Shown here piece after piece: positions 33,030-42,336 of a DNA stretch of 64,000 bases. The notes under the pieces were generated by a model that saw nothing but the letters and a program-made list of their open reading frames with translations, had not been told where the DNA came from and searched no databases. This stretch comes from Actinomadura fibrosa (lineage in GTDB: Bacteria > Actinomycetota > Actinomycetes > Streptosporangiales > Streptosporangiaceae). The stretch is from assembly GCF_900659615.1 (NCBI RefSeq), contig NZ_CAACUY010000001.1, positions 158,458 to 222,457 of the forward strand, given 5' to 3'. Both the position numbers and the translations under genes were made by a program. Numbering within the stretch: the stretch's first letter is position 1; each line of letters starts with the position of its first letter.

Positions 33030-35435
33030 TCACCAGGCATCGCTGCGCGGGTCGGCCTGCGGCTCGCCGGGCGGCGTCTCATCGGGGTCATAGGGCGCAT
33101 ACCACCCCGCCGGAGGCGTCGGCAGCTCCTCCGGCACCGGCCGCAACGCACCAGACCCGACCTGCACGACCCACCCCTCCTCGGGCACACGAACCGCCGC
33201 CCCCGGAGGCTGCGCGGCAGGTGACGCCCCCACAGGCGGCGCGGCCTGAGCAGCCGCGGCAGACACGTCCGAAGGCAGCGCGGGCTGCGCGGGCGCGGCG
33301 GGCGGCGTCGCATGCATGGGCGCGGCGGGCGTGCCAGCAGGTGGCGTGAGCTGCGCAGGCGCGGCGGGCACGTCCGAGGGCTGCGCGGGCTGCGCGGAAT
33401 GCGCGGGCTCGGCGGGCGCGGTTGGACGTTGCGTGGTAGGTGGCGGCGCTTGCCTAGGGGCGGCGAGCGCGTCTGAGGGCTGCGCGGGATGCGTGGGCAC
33501 GGGTCGGGCTTGCGCGGTGGGTGGTGTTGCTGGGGGGGTTGTTGGGTCGGGCCAGTCTTCCCAGGCGTTGTTGCTGGTCGGGAGGGCGCTTGGTGGGCTC
33601 GGCCAGGGAGTGGGGGTGGGGGGCGGGTTCTCGTCCTCGCGCCAGGTGTAGGTGTCGTCCGGCGGCTTGGGGGGCTCCTCGCCGTCGGTCCACCAGTGGG
33701 GGCCGGGCGTGGGCGTCGGGACGGGCTTCTGGGGCATGTCGTCGTCCTCCTGGGAGACGGACAGCGGGAGAGGCTCGTTGGGCGGCGCGGCGCTGGCGAG
33801 GGTGAGATCCAGGTCGGGGGCCGGGTCGGGGGCCAGGTCAGGGACGGGTTCCACCGGTGCCGCGAGCGGTCCGTCCGCGGCGGACACGATGGGCAGCGGG
33901 TCGCGTGGGGTGGCGTGGACGGCCGTCATGGCGAGCTCGGCGGCGGGGACCACGGGGAGCTCAGGGGCGGCGGGGTCGATGGCGGGGACCGAGGTCGCCG
34001 GGGCGGGTTTTTGTTTTTCGGCGAGCAGGGGGGCCTGTTTGCCGTGCTTCGGGCCGAGCCAGCCGCGGCGGCTCGGCAGGGTGAGGCCGCTGATCAGGCC
34101 GCCGATCAGGACGAGCACGGCGCCGAGGATCAGCCCGGAGGCCGTCCCCTTGCGGAAGGTCTCCAGTTCGGCGGCGCTCGCGCCCTGCTCGGGGACGTGG
34201 TGGATGAGCAGGCCGAGGATGGCGATGCCGAACGCGCCGGACGCCTCCCGGATGACGTTGATGACGCCGCTCGCGACGCCGGCCTGCTCCTCGGGGACGG
34301 CCTTGAGCACGTACATCACGAGGGGCATGCCCATGGCGGCGCCGACGCCGACGATCATGACGCCGGGCATGAGCTGGGCGTAGCCGTCGCCCTGCTGGAT
34401 GGTGGAGAACAGGAACATGCCGAAGGCCATGAGCGCGAGGCCGCCGCCGATGGCGGGCCGGGGGCCGAGCTTGGCGGCCAGCCAGAACGCGACCGGCGTC
34501 ATGACCATGATGGCGATGGACGGGGGCAGCATGACCAGGCCCGCCTGGGGCGGGGAGAAGCCGAGGAAGCGCTGGAGGAAGGTCGCCGAGTAGAAGATCA
34601 TCCCGTTGAAGCCGATGCCGTAGAGCATCTGGGACAGCAGGCCGCCCGCGAAGACCCGGTTGCGGAAGAACCGCAGGTTGATCATCGGGTCGGGGGCCCA
34701 GTTCTCCACCATGACGAAGCACACGAAGGCGATCGCGGCGAGCGCGAAGACGCTGATCACGGAGGGGTCGGCCCAGCCGTGCTTGTTCCCGGCCTCCAGG
34801 CCGTAGGTGAAGGCGAAGAGCATCGTGGCCGAGATGAGCACGCCGGGGAGGTCGACCTTGGCGTCGCGGTTCTCGCCCTTGCCGGTGAGGACGACGAGGC
34901 CGAGCAGGATGACGAGCACGCCGGGCACGATGTTGATCAGGAAGATCCAGCCCCAGCTCCACTGCTGGACGATGAAGCCGCCGATGGTGGGGCCGAGCGC
35001 GGTGGCGACGGCGCCGGCGCCGACCCACACGATGGTGCCGAGGGAGCGCTGCTTGTCGGTGCGCCCGACGGTGACCATGACCTGCGTTGCGGGGAGGGCG
35101 AGGGCGGCGCCGGCGCCCTGGGTGACGCGGGCGAGGATGAGGACGCCGGACTCCTGGGCGAGTCCGCAGACGGCGGACGCGGCGGTGAAGACGATCATGC
35201 CGATGGTGAAGGTGACGCGGCAGCCGAAGACGTCGGTGAGCCGCCCGCCCGCGACCATCAGGCAGGAGAACATGAGGATGTAGCCCGTGGCGACCCAGTC
35301 CTTGGCGGAGTTGGACATGTCGAGGTCGCGCATGATGGTGGGCAGGGCGTTGGCGACCACCGTGTTGTCCATGGTGATCATGAATGCGCTGACGGCCACC
35401 ACCGCCAGCGCCCATCGGTATCGGCCCCGGGTCAC
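33030..35435 (-). CDS. DHA2-family (EmrB/QacA) MFS transporter with long Pro-rich C-terminal tail
   Basis: 801 aa; the family usually has 470-520. Fourteen membrane helices in residues 1-480 include MDNTVVANALPTIMRDL (motif D1), GGRLTDVFGCR (motif A) and ILARVTQGAGAALALPATQVM (motif B/C region), marking a proton-driven exporter of drugs or lipids. The last 320 residues are unrelated: a Pro/Glu/Asp-rich cytoplasmic extension with Trp-containing turns (GPHWWTDGEEPPKPPDDTY, YAPYDPDETPPGEPQ) and Ala-Pro-Gln repeats. The tail is in the cytoplasm by helix count, so may be a scaffold for partners. First gene of the operon with the glycosyltransferase. Confidence 0.88.
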   Translation of the reverse strand: MTRGRYRWALAVVAVSAFMITMDNTVVANALPTIMRDLDMSNSAKDWVATGYILMFSCLMVAGGRLTDVFGCRVTFTIGMIVFTAASAVCGLAQESGVLILARVTQGAGAALALPATQVMVTVGRTDKQRSLGTIVWVGAGAVATALGPTIGGFIVQQWSWGWIFLINIVPGVLVILLGLVVLTGKGENRDAKVDLPGVLISATMLFAFTYGLEAGNKHGWADPSVISVFALAAIAFVCFVMVENWAPDPMINLRFFRNRVFAGGLLSQMLYGIGFNGMIFYSATFLQRFLGFSPPQAGLVMLPPSIAIMVMTPVAFWLAAKLGPRPAIGGGLALMAFGMFLFSTIQQGDGYAQLMPGVMIVGVGAAMGMPLVMYVLKAVPEEQAGVASGVINVIREASGAFGIAILGLLIHHVPEQGASAAELETFRKGTASGLILGAVLVLIGGLISGLTLPSRRGWLGPKHGKQAPLLAEKQKPAPATSVPAIDPAAPELPVVPAAELAMTAVHATPRDPLPIVSAADGPLAAPVEPVPDLAPDPAPDLDLTLASAAPPNEPLPLSVSQEDDDMPQKPVPTPTPGPHWWTDGEEPPKPPDDTYTWREDENPPPTPTPWPSPPSALPTSNNAWEDWPDPTTPPATPPTAQARPVPTHPAQPSDALAAPRQAPPPTTQRPTAPAEPAHSAQPAQPSDVPAAPAQLTPPAGTPAAPMHATPPAAPAQPALPSDVSAAAAQAAPPVGASPAAQPPGAAVRVPEEGWVVQVGSGALRPVPEELPTPPAGWYAPYDPDETPPGEPQADPRSDAW

Positions 35436-35602
35436 TGTCCGTCCGGCGTGCGCTCCCGGCCCGTCGGCCGGGAAATCCGCCGCTTCCCCCTAAAAGCACT
35501 AGTCGCTATTGTTACTGCAGGTTGGTCTCTGGTCACTCGGCCCCGGCCGTCCGGCAGGGAACCTCAACTATCCCATCAGGCCACATTGGTTACTCCTGAG
35601 TC

Positions 35603-35620
35603 TTGTCATCACCGTGACAA
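35603..35620. promoter_or_regulatory. Inverted repeat TTGTCA-N6-TGACAA in the MFS/megasynthase divergent promoter
   Basis: TTGTCA (35603-35608), spacer TCACCG, TGACAA (35615-35620), with outer C/G pair. It lies 112-129 bp before the megasynthase ATG at 35732 and about 170 bp from the divergent MFS start. Same arms and spacing as 25681-25698. Confidence 0.62.
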
Positions 35621-35731
35621 GTACCCACGGAGAAAAGTGGTCTGGATGCGCATCGTGAGCCGGTCATCGTAGGACAAAGTGGTCCCTCCGCTTCGATGAA
35701 CGATCCCGGTTTCATGGGGGGAACCCACCGC

Positions 35732-38700
35732 ATGCAGAGCAACGATCGTTCCGGAGCCGCGCGGGTCCGCCCGCAGGACGACACTCGGATCAGCGAGGAT
35801 TCGATTCGCCGGTACCTGATCGAGCAGATCGCGCGTCGCTCCAGGATCGCCGCCGCCGAGGTCGACCCCGACCGTCCGCTGGAGGAGTTCGGACTCGCCT
35901 CCCGGGACGCCGTCGCCATCGCCGGCGAGCTGGAGCAGATGCTCGGCCGCGCGCTGCCCGCCACGCTGGTCTGGGAGCACCCGACGATCGACAGGCTCGC
36001 GGTGGCGCTCGCCGGGGGCGCGGTCGAGGCCGCGCCGGAGCCGGCCCCCGCCGCGGTGGCGCGGAAGGCCGCCGCGGACGAGCCCATCGCCGTCATCGGG
36101 ATCGGCTGCCGCTTCCCCGGCGGCGAGCGGGACCTGACCGGGCCCGAGGACTACTGGCGGTTCCTGACCGGGCGCGGCGACGCGATCCGCGAGGTGCCGG
36201 ACGGGCGCTGGGACGCGTTCGACGACGGTTCCCCCGAGGTCGGTGACCTGCTGGAGCGGACGACGCGGCTCGGCGGCTTCCTGGACGACGTCGCCGGGTT
36301 CGACGCGCGGTTCTTCGGCATCACCCCGCGCGAGGCCGCGGTGATGGACCCCCAGCAGCGCCTCGTCCTGGAAGTGGCGTGGGAGGCGTTCGAGCACGCG
36401 GGCATCGGTCCCGCGTCGCTGCGCGGCAGCCGCACCGGGGTGTTCGTGGGCGTCTCGGCGCCGGAGTACGCGGCGTTCACCGCGTCCGACCTGGCCTCGC
36501 TGGAGCCGTTCACGGCGACGGGCGCGGCGCTCAGCATCATCGCCAACCGGCTGTCGTACCTGCTGGACCTGCGCGGCCCCAGCATGATCGTGGACACGGC
36601 GTGCTCGTCGTCGCTCGTCTCGACGCATCTCGCGGTGCGGGCGCTGCGCAGCGGCGAGGCGGACGTGGCGCTGGCGGGCGGCGTGAACCTGTTGCTGTCG
36701 CCGACGGTCACGATGACGTTCGACCTCGCCGGCGGGACGGCCGCGGACGGGCACTGCAAGGCGTTCGACGCGTCCGCCGACGGGATGGTCCGCGCGGAGG
36801 GCTGCGGCGCCGTCGTCCTGAAGCGGCTGTCGGACGCGCAGCGCGACGGCGACCGGATCCTCGCCGTCGTCCGCGAGTCCGGGGTGAACTCCGACGGCCG
36901 GTCGAACGGGCTGGTCGCGCCGAACTCGGACGCGCAGCGGGCCCTGCTGCGCGACGTGTACGCGTCCGCGGGCATCGACACCCGCGAGGTCGACTACGTC
37001 GAGGCGCACGGGACGGGCACGTTCCTCGGCGACCCGATCGAGGCGAAGGCGGTCGGCGAGGTGCTCGGCGCGGGCCGTCCGGAGGACGAGCCGCTGCTGC
37101 TGGGGTCGGCCAAGTCGAACCTCGGGCACATGGAGTCGGCGGCGGGCGTCGCCGGGCTGATCAAGGCCGTGCTGGCGCTGCACCACCGGGTGATCCCGCC
37201 GAGCGCGCACTACAAGGAGCCGAACCCGCACATCCCGTTCGACGAGCTGCGGCTGCGGGTCGTGGCGGAGGAGACGCCCTGGCCCGAGCGGAGCCATCCG
37301 CCGCGCGCGGGCGTGTCCGGGTTCGGGTTCGGCGGGACGAACGCGCACGTGCTGCTGGAGGCGGCGCCCGTCCAGGAGGCGGACGTCCAGCCGACCGTGG
37401 TCCGCACGTTCCCGCTGTCGGACGTCTCCGACGACAGGATCCGCGACCACGCGGCGCTCCTGGCGGCATGGCTGCCGGGACGCGACGACGTCGAGCTCGC
37501 CGACCTGGCCCGCACCCTGCACCGGCGGGGCGGGCGGGGCCGTGCCCGCGCCGCCGTCGCCGCCCGCGACCGCGCCGGGCTGGTGGAGGGGCTGACCGCG
37601 CTGGCCGAGGGCCGCCCGCACCCCGGCGTGATCACCGGGAGCGCGCTCGGCGTGCCCGGCCGTCCGGTATGGGTGTTCTCCGGGTACGGCGCGCAGCGGG
37701 CCGGGATGGCGCAGCGGCTGCTGGAGGAGGAGCCCGCGTTCGCCGAGGCGATCGACGACCTGGACGGGCTGTTCGCCGAGGAGGGCGGCCCCGACCTGTG
37801 GTCGCTGCTGGAGGAGGGCCGCAAGCCGGACGGGCCCGCCGAGGCGATGCCGGTGCTGTTCGCGGTCCAGCTCGGCCTGGCCCGCATGTGGAAGGCGTAC
37901 GGCGTCACGCCCGGCGCGGTGATCGGGCACTCGATGGGCGAGGTCGCGGCCGCGGTCGTCGCGGGCGCGCTCACCCCGCAGGACGGCGTCCGGGTGATCT
38001 GCCGCCGGTCCCGGCTGCTGACCCGGCTGGTCGGCGGCGGCGCGATGGCGGTGCTCGGCGCGTCCGCGGACGAGGTCGCGCGGCTCGCCCACGACCTGCC
38101 CGAGGTGTACGCGGCGGTGCACTCGTCGCCGAAGCAGACCGTCGTGACCGGCGACGCCGAGCAGGTCGCGCAGGTCGTCAAGCGGGCCGAGGCCGAGGGG
38201 CGGCTGGCCCGGATGGTGCAGGCCGAGGGCGCCGGGCACTCCCCGCAGGTCGATCCGCTGCTGCCCGACCTGCGCGAGCAGCTCGCCGAGGTCGGCGCGG
38301 AGCCCGGCACCCCGCTCGCCGAGGGCATCAGGCTCTACACGACCGCGCTGGAGGACCCGCGCGCCTTCCTCGGCGCCGAGGGCGGGCTCGACGAGAAGGC
38401 CCGGCTCGACGCCGGCTACTGGGCCGAGAACCTGCGCAACCCCGTCCGGCTGACGGACGCGGTCGCGGCGGCGGCCGAGGACGGTTTCCGGACGTTCGTC
38501 GAGGTCAACGCCCACCCGATCCTCGCGCACGCGGTCGGGGAGACCCTCGACGGGACGGGCGCGCTCGTCACGCACACGCTCAAGCGGGCGCGGAAGGGCG
38601 AGGAGACCGACGACACCCTGACCTTCCACGCGCAGCTCGCCACGCTGGCCGCGCACGGGCACGCGATCGCACCGCCCGCCGACGGCCGCGTCGTGGACGT

Positions 38701-41700
38701 GCCGCAGTCGCCGTGGCGGCACGAGCGGCACTGGGTGGACGTGTCGTCCCGCGCGGCCGGCGGCCGGGACGAGCACCCGCTGCTCGGCGCGTACGTCGAG
38801 CTGCCGGGCGAGGACCGGCACGCCTGGCGCGCCGACGTGGGCCTCGCGGCGCAGCCGTGGCTGCGCGAGACCGTCGTGCACGGCCTGCACGCGCTGCCCG
38901 TCGCCGCGTTCGCGGAGATGGCGGTCGCCGCGGGCGCGATCGCGCTCGGGACGGACGCCGTCCGCGTCAACAGCCTGTGGATGGAGCGCCCGCTCGCGCT
39001 GTCCGAGCACACGACCGTGACCACGACGTTCGCGGAGGCGGAGCAGCGGGTCGAGGTGCACGCGCTGACGCCCGCGGGGACGTGGGCGCGGCTCGCCAGC
39101 GCGGACGTGGGCGACGACCACCGCCCGCCCGCCTCGCCCGCCGCGGGCGCGGCGACCGAGGTGGCGGGCGCCGAGCGCGGCAGCCGCCACTACCGGCTGC
39201 ACCCCGAGGTGTTCGACCGCTGCCTGGCGGTGCTGTCCGCCGAGGTCGCGGCCGGTGACGGCAGCGTGTGGCAGGCCGAGACGATCGGCAGCCTGCGCGT
39301 GTACGGGCCGACGCACCGGGGCGGCCACGTCCAGGCGGAGGTCGTCCACGACGACGACGCCGTGACCGGTTCCGTGCGGCTCCTCGGCTCGGACGGTGAG
39401 GTCCTCGTCGAGGCCACCGGCATCGTCCTGCGCCGTGTGGAGCGCCATGACGTGCCCGTCCCGCTGGAGGACAAGCTCGTCCACCTCGTCTGGGACGAGG
39501 TGGAGGCGCCCCCGGCCAGCGAAGAGGGCGGTACCTGGCTGCTGCTCTCCGACGAGGACGACGCGCTCGCCGGAGCCGCCGCCGCGGAGCTGGAGGAGCG
39601 CGGCCGGACCGTCGTCCGGCGGCGCCTGACCGACCGGTCACTGGCGGACGAGCCGCTCGCCGGAGTGGTCCTGATCCCCTCCGCCGAGCTTGTGGACGAG
39701 GACCTCGTCCTCACGGTCGCCGAGGTGAGCCGGACTCTCCCCGACGGACCCCGCCTGTACGTGGCGACCCGTTCCGCCCTGCCCGTCCTGGACGGGGAGG
39801 CGGGCGACCCCGGCCACGGGTTCGTGCGCGCGCTCACCCGCGTCCTCGCCTTCGAGCGCACCGTCCAGCGGGCCACGCTCGTGGACGTCGACCGTCCGGC
39901 CGACCTCGTGGACGAGCTGCTCGGCGACGGCGAGGCGCGCGAGGTCGCGTGGCGCGGCGGCGTCCGGTACGCGGCGCGGCTCGCGCAGGCCGCCCTGCCG
40001 GAGCCCGCGGCCAAGCCGAAGCGGATCGTCCGGCGCGGCGGCGCCTACGTGATCACCGGCGGCTACGGCGGGATCGGCCTGGTCACCGCCCGGCTGCTGG
40101 CCGAGCGCGGCGCGGGCCGCATCGTGCTGTCCGGCCGCCGCGGCCCCGGCCCCGAGGCCGAGAAGGCCATCGCGAGGCTCCGCGAGGACGGCGTGGACAT
40201 CGACGTCGTCCTCGGCGACATCGCCGCCCCCGGCACCGCCGAGCGGCTCGTCGCGGCCGCCGCGGAGGGCGGCGCGCGGCTGCGCGGCGTCGTCCACGGC
40301 GCCGGCGCCATCGACGACCGGCTGATCGCCGACCTCGGCGCCGAGGATCTCCACAGGGTGTGGACGGCGAAGGTCGAGGGCGCCCGGCGGCTCAGCGAGG
40401 CCACCTGGGACGCCGACCTCGACTTCTTCGTCACGCACTCCTCGGCCGCCGCGCTGCTCGGCTCGCCGGGACAGGCCGCCTACGCCTCCGCCAACGCCGC
40501 GATCGACGCGCTCATGGCCTGGCGCCGGGCGCACGGCCGCCCCGGAACGACCATCAACTGGGGCACGTGGTCCGAAGTCGGCGGCGCCGCCGACACCGCC
40601 GTGACCGTCATCGACCCGATCAGCCCCGCGGAGGGCGCCGAGGCGCTGGAGGCGCTGCTCGCCGCCGGCCGCGCCGAGACCGGCGTGCTCCGCTTCGACC
40701 CGGTCACCGCGGTCGGCCTGTTCCCCGAGATCCGCCGGATGCCGTACTTCGCGGCGCTGACCGAGGCCGCGGACGAGCGCGGCGCGGACGACGCGGGCGA
40801 CTGGCCCGGCGTCGAGGCGCTGAAGGACCTCGACCCCGCCGCCGCCCGGGCCGCGATCGCCGCCCGCGTCCGGTACCGGATCGCGTCCGTCCTGGGCTTC
40901 GACCCGGAACGGCTGGACCCGGCCGTCCCGCTCACCGACCTCGGCCTGGACTCCCTGGTCGCCGTCCGGATCAAGAGCGGCGTCGAGCACGACCTCGGGC
41001 TGACCGTCCCCGCGTCCGTCCTGCTCCAGGGCGCCAGCGTCAACGTCTTCGAGGAATGGGCCGCCGGGGAGTTGGGCCTCGCGGACGCCCCCGCCCCCGC
41101 GCCGTCGGCGTCGTCCAACGCCGAGGCCGGCTACGTGATGCCGCGCGACGCCGCCGAACGGCTCGCCGTCCGGATCTTCGAGGACGTCCTCGGCCTCGAC
41201 CGCGTCAGCGCCACCGCCGACTTCTTCGCCGAGCTCGGCGGCCAGGAGCACCAGGCCGACCAGGTCGTCGCCCGCGTCGCCGCCGAGCTCGGCGGCGAGG
41301 TCACGCGCGGCGAGCTGCTCGCCGTGCCGACCGCGGAGAACGTCGCCGCGTTCATCCGCGCCGCGGACGAGGAGGCGGCGCGGCAGACCGTCCGGCCGCT
41401 GAAGCCGTCCGGCGACCGCCGCCCGCTCTTCATCGCCCACCCGGCCGGCGGCACCACCGCCTGCTACCGCCAGCTCATCGACCTGCTGGGCGCGGACCAG
41501 CCCGTCTACGGCCTGGAACGGTTCGAGGACGCGCCCTCGGTCGAGGAACGGGCCGCCCGATACGTCGAGCACCTCCAGCGGGCCCAGCCCGACGGCGCGT
41601 TCCGCCTCGGCGGCTGGTCGTTCGGCGGCGTCCTCGCCTACGAGACCGCACGGCAGCTCCAGGCGGCCGGACGCGACGTCGAGTTCGTCGCCCTGTTCGA

Positions 41701-42298
41701 CGCGGGCCTCCCGCTCGCGGTGGACGACGAGTCCGACACCCTCGCCCGCCGCTTCTCCGCGTTCGCCGACTACATCAACGAGACGTACGGCCTGGACGTC
41801 TCCCTCACCTACGAGGAGCTGTCCGGGCTGGACGAGGAGGCGCAGTTCGCGCTCGTGATGGAGCGGGCCGCGCCCCTGGTGGACCACATCCCCCCGGCGG
41901 CCCTCGCCCACCAGCTCACCTCGCACCAGGACACCCGCTCCCTGGAGGCGTACGAGCCCGGCACCTATGACGGACATGTCATCCTCTACTACGCGCCCGA
42001 GGAGACCCCCTGGGCGGTGCGGGACGCACGGTACGCGCTCGACGGGACCAACGGTTTCGGCGGGCTCTGCTCGAACCTGGAGATCGTCACCATCCCCGGT
42101 GTGCACCACCTGAACCTGCTCGACCCGCCCGGTGTGGAGGCCCTCGCCGCCCACCTGGAGGACCGGCTCGCCGGACGCGCCCCCGCGGACGGCGCCGCGC
42201 GCAGCGACCGGACGGCGGCCCCCGGCCCCGGCGCGAACGGCACCCCCGTTCCCGCCGCGTCCGGACGGCCCCGGGCCCGGTCCACCCACGCCCGCTGA
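35732..42298 (+). CDS. Pks13-like type I polyketide synthase: ACP-KS-AT-psiDH-KR-ACP-psiACP-TE
   Basis: 2188 aa from ATG 35732, chosen because GGGGGA sits 9 nt upstream; ATGs at 35696 and 35714 are alternatives. Domains: N-terminal ACP (GLASRDAV, Ser 57, like the Pks13 ACP that receives FadD32 acyl chains); KS (Cys 291 in DTACSSS, EAHGTGT, KSNLGH); AT (Ser 734 in GHSMGE, with EGAGH where methylmalonyl types have YASH); DH-like fold (Thr 1047 instead of catalytic His, LPV for LPG, D1162 followed by Ala 1166 instead of Gln/His); KR (TGGYGGIG, Ser 1571, Tyr 1584, Asn 1588, all intact); ACP (Ser 1741 in GLDSL); a carrier-like domain with Glu 1839 in place of Ser (GGQEH); TE (Ser 1963 in GWSFGG). 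One condensation, ketoreduction and release are predicted, giving a 2-alkyl-3-hydroxy acid. Confidence 0.93.
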   Translation: MQSNDRSGAARVRPQDDTRISEDSIRRYLIEQIARRSRIAAAEVDPDRPLEEFGLASRDAVAIAGELEQMLGRALPATLVWEHPTIDRLAVALAGGAVEAAPEPAPAAVARKAAADEPIAVIGIGCRFPGGERDLTGPEDYWRFLTGRGDAIREVPDGRWDAFDDGSPEVGDLLERTTRLGGFLDDVAGFDARFFGITPREAAVMDPQQRLVLEVAWEAFEHAGIGPASLRGSRTGVFVGVSAPEYAAFTASDLASLEPFTATGAALSIIANRLSYLLDLRGPSMIVDTACSSSLVSTHLAVRALRSGEADVALAGGVNLLLSPTVTMTFDLAGGTAADGHCKAFDASADGMVRAEGCGAVVLKRLSDAQRDGDRILAVVRESGVNSDGRSNGLVAPNSDAQRALLRDVYASAGIDTREVDYVEAHGTGTFLGDPIEAKAVGEVLGAGRPEDEPLLLGSAKSNLGHMESAAGVAGLIKAVLALHHRVIPPSAHYKEPNPHIPFDELRLRVVAEETPWPERSHPPRAGVSGFGFGGTNAHVLLEAAPVQEADVQPTVVRTFPLSDVSDDRIRDHAALLAAWLPGRDDVELADLARTLHRRGGRGRARAAVAARDRAGLVEGLTALAEGRPHPGVITGSALGVPGRPVWVFSGYGAQRAGMAQRLLEEEPAFAEAIDDLDGLFAEEGGPDLWSLLEEGRKPDGPAEAMPVLFAVQLGLARMWKAYGVTPGAVIGHSMGEVAAAVVAGALTPQDGVRVICRRSRLLTRLVGGGAMAVLGASADEVARLAHDLPEVYAAVHSSPKQTVVTGDAEQVAQVVKRAEAEGRLARMVQAEGAGHSPQVDPLLPDLREQLAEVGAEPGTPLAEGIRLYTTALEDPRAFLGAEGGLDEKARLDAGYWAENLRNPVRLTDAVAAAAEDGFRTFVEVNAHPILAHAVGETLDGTGALVTHTLKRARKGEETDDTLTFHAQLATLAAHGHAIAPPADGRVVDVPQSPWRHERHWVDVSSRAAGGRDEHPLLGAYVELPGEDRHAWRADVGLAAQPWLRETVVHGLHALPVAAFAEMAVAAGAIALGTDAVRVNSLWMERPLALSEHTTVTTTFAEAEQRVEVHALTPAGTWARLASADVGDDHRPPASPAAGAATEVAGAERGSRHYRLHPEVFDRCLAVLSAEVAAGDGSVWQAETIGSLRVYGPTHRGGHVQAEVVHDDDAVTGSVRLLGSDGEVLVEATGIVLRRVERHDVPVPLEDKLVHLVWDEVEAPPASEEGGTWLLLSDEDDALAGAAAAELEERGRTVVRRRLTDRSLADEPLAGVVLIPSAELVDEDLVLTVAEVSRTLPDGPRLYVATRSALPVLDGEAGDPGHGFVRALTRVLAFERTVQRATLVDVDRPADLVDELLGDGEAREVAWRGGVRYAARLAQAALPEPAAKPKRIVRRGGAYVITGGYGGIGLVTARLLAERGAGRIVLSGRRGPGPEAEKAIARLREDGVDIDVVLGDIAAPGTAERLVAAAAEGGARLRGVVHGAGAIDDRLIADLGAEDLHRVWTAKVEGARRLSEATWDADLDFFVTHSSAAALLGSPGQAAYASANAAIDALMAWRRAHGRPGTTINWGTWSEVGGAADTAVTVIDPISPAEGAEALEALLAAGRAETGVLRFDPVTAVGLFPEIRRMPYFAALTEAADERGADDAGDWPGVEALKDLDPAAARAAIAARVRYRIASVLGFDPERLDPAVPLTDLGLDSLVAVRIKSGVEHDLGLTVPASVLLQGASVNVFEEWAAGELGLADAPAPAPSASSNAEAGYVMPRDAAERLAVRIFEDVLGLDRVSATADFFAELGGQEHQADQVVARVAAELGGEVTRGELLAVPTAENVAAFIRAADEEAARQTVRPLKPSGDRRPLFIAHPAGGTTACYRQLIDLLGADQPVYGLERFEDAPSVEERAARYVEHLQRAQPDGAFRLGGWSFGGVLAYETARQLQAAGRDVEFVALFDAGLPLAVDDESDTLARRFSAFADYINETYGLDVSLTYEELSGLDEEAQFALVMERAAPLVDHIPPAALAHQLTSHQDTRSLEAYEPGTYDGHVILYYAPEETPWAVRDARYALDGTNGFGGLCSNLEIVTIPGVHHLNLLDPPGVEALAAHLEDRLAGRAPADGAARSDRTAAPGPGANGTPVPAASGRPRARSTHAR

Positions 42299-42336
42299 GG
42301 GCTCGCCCACGACCCCTTTCCACGGAGGACACCCCC

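Noticed and set aside
35696..35731. Megasynthase start at ATG 35696
   Set aside because: No ribosome-binding site at a usable distance; ATG 35732 has GGGGGA 9 nt upstream. It remains possible if the message is leaderless.
35609..39484. A 1291-aa minus-strand open frame opposite the megasynthase
   Set aside because: No family motif, composition typical of an antisense frame; the plus strand has complete KS and AT motifs.
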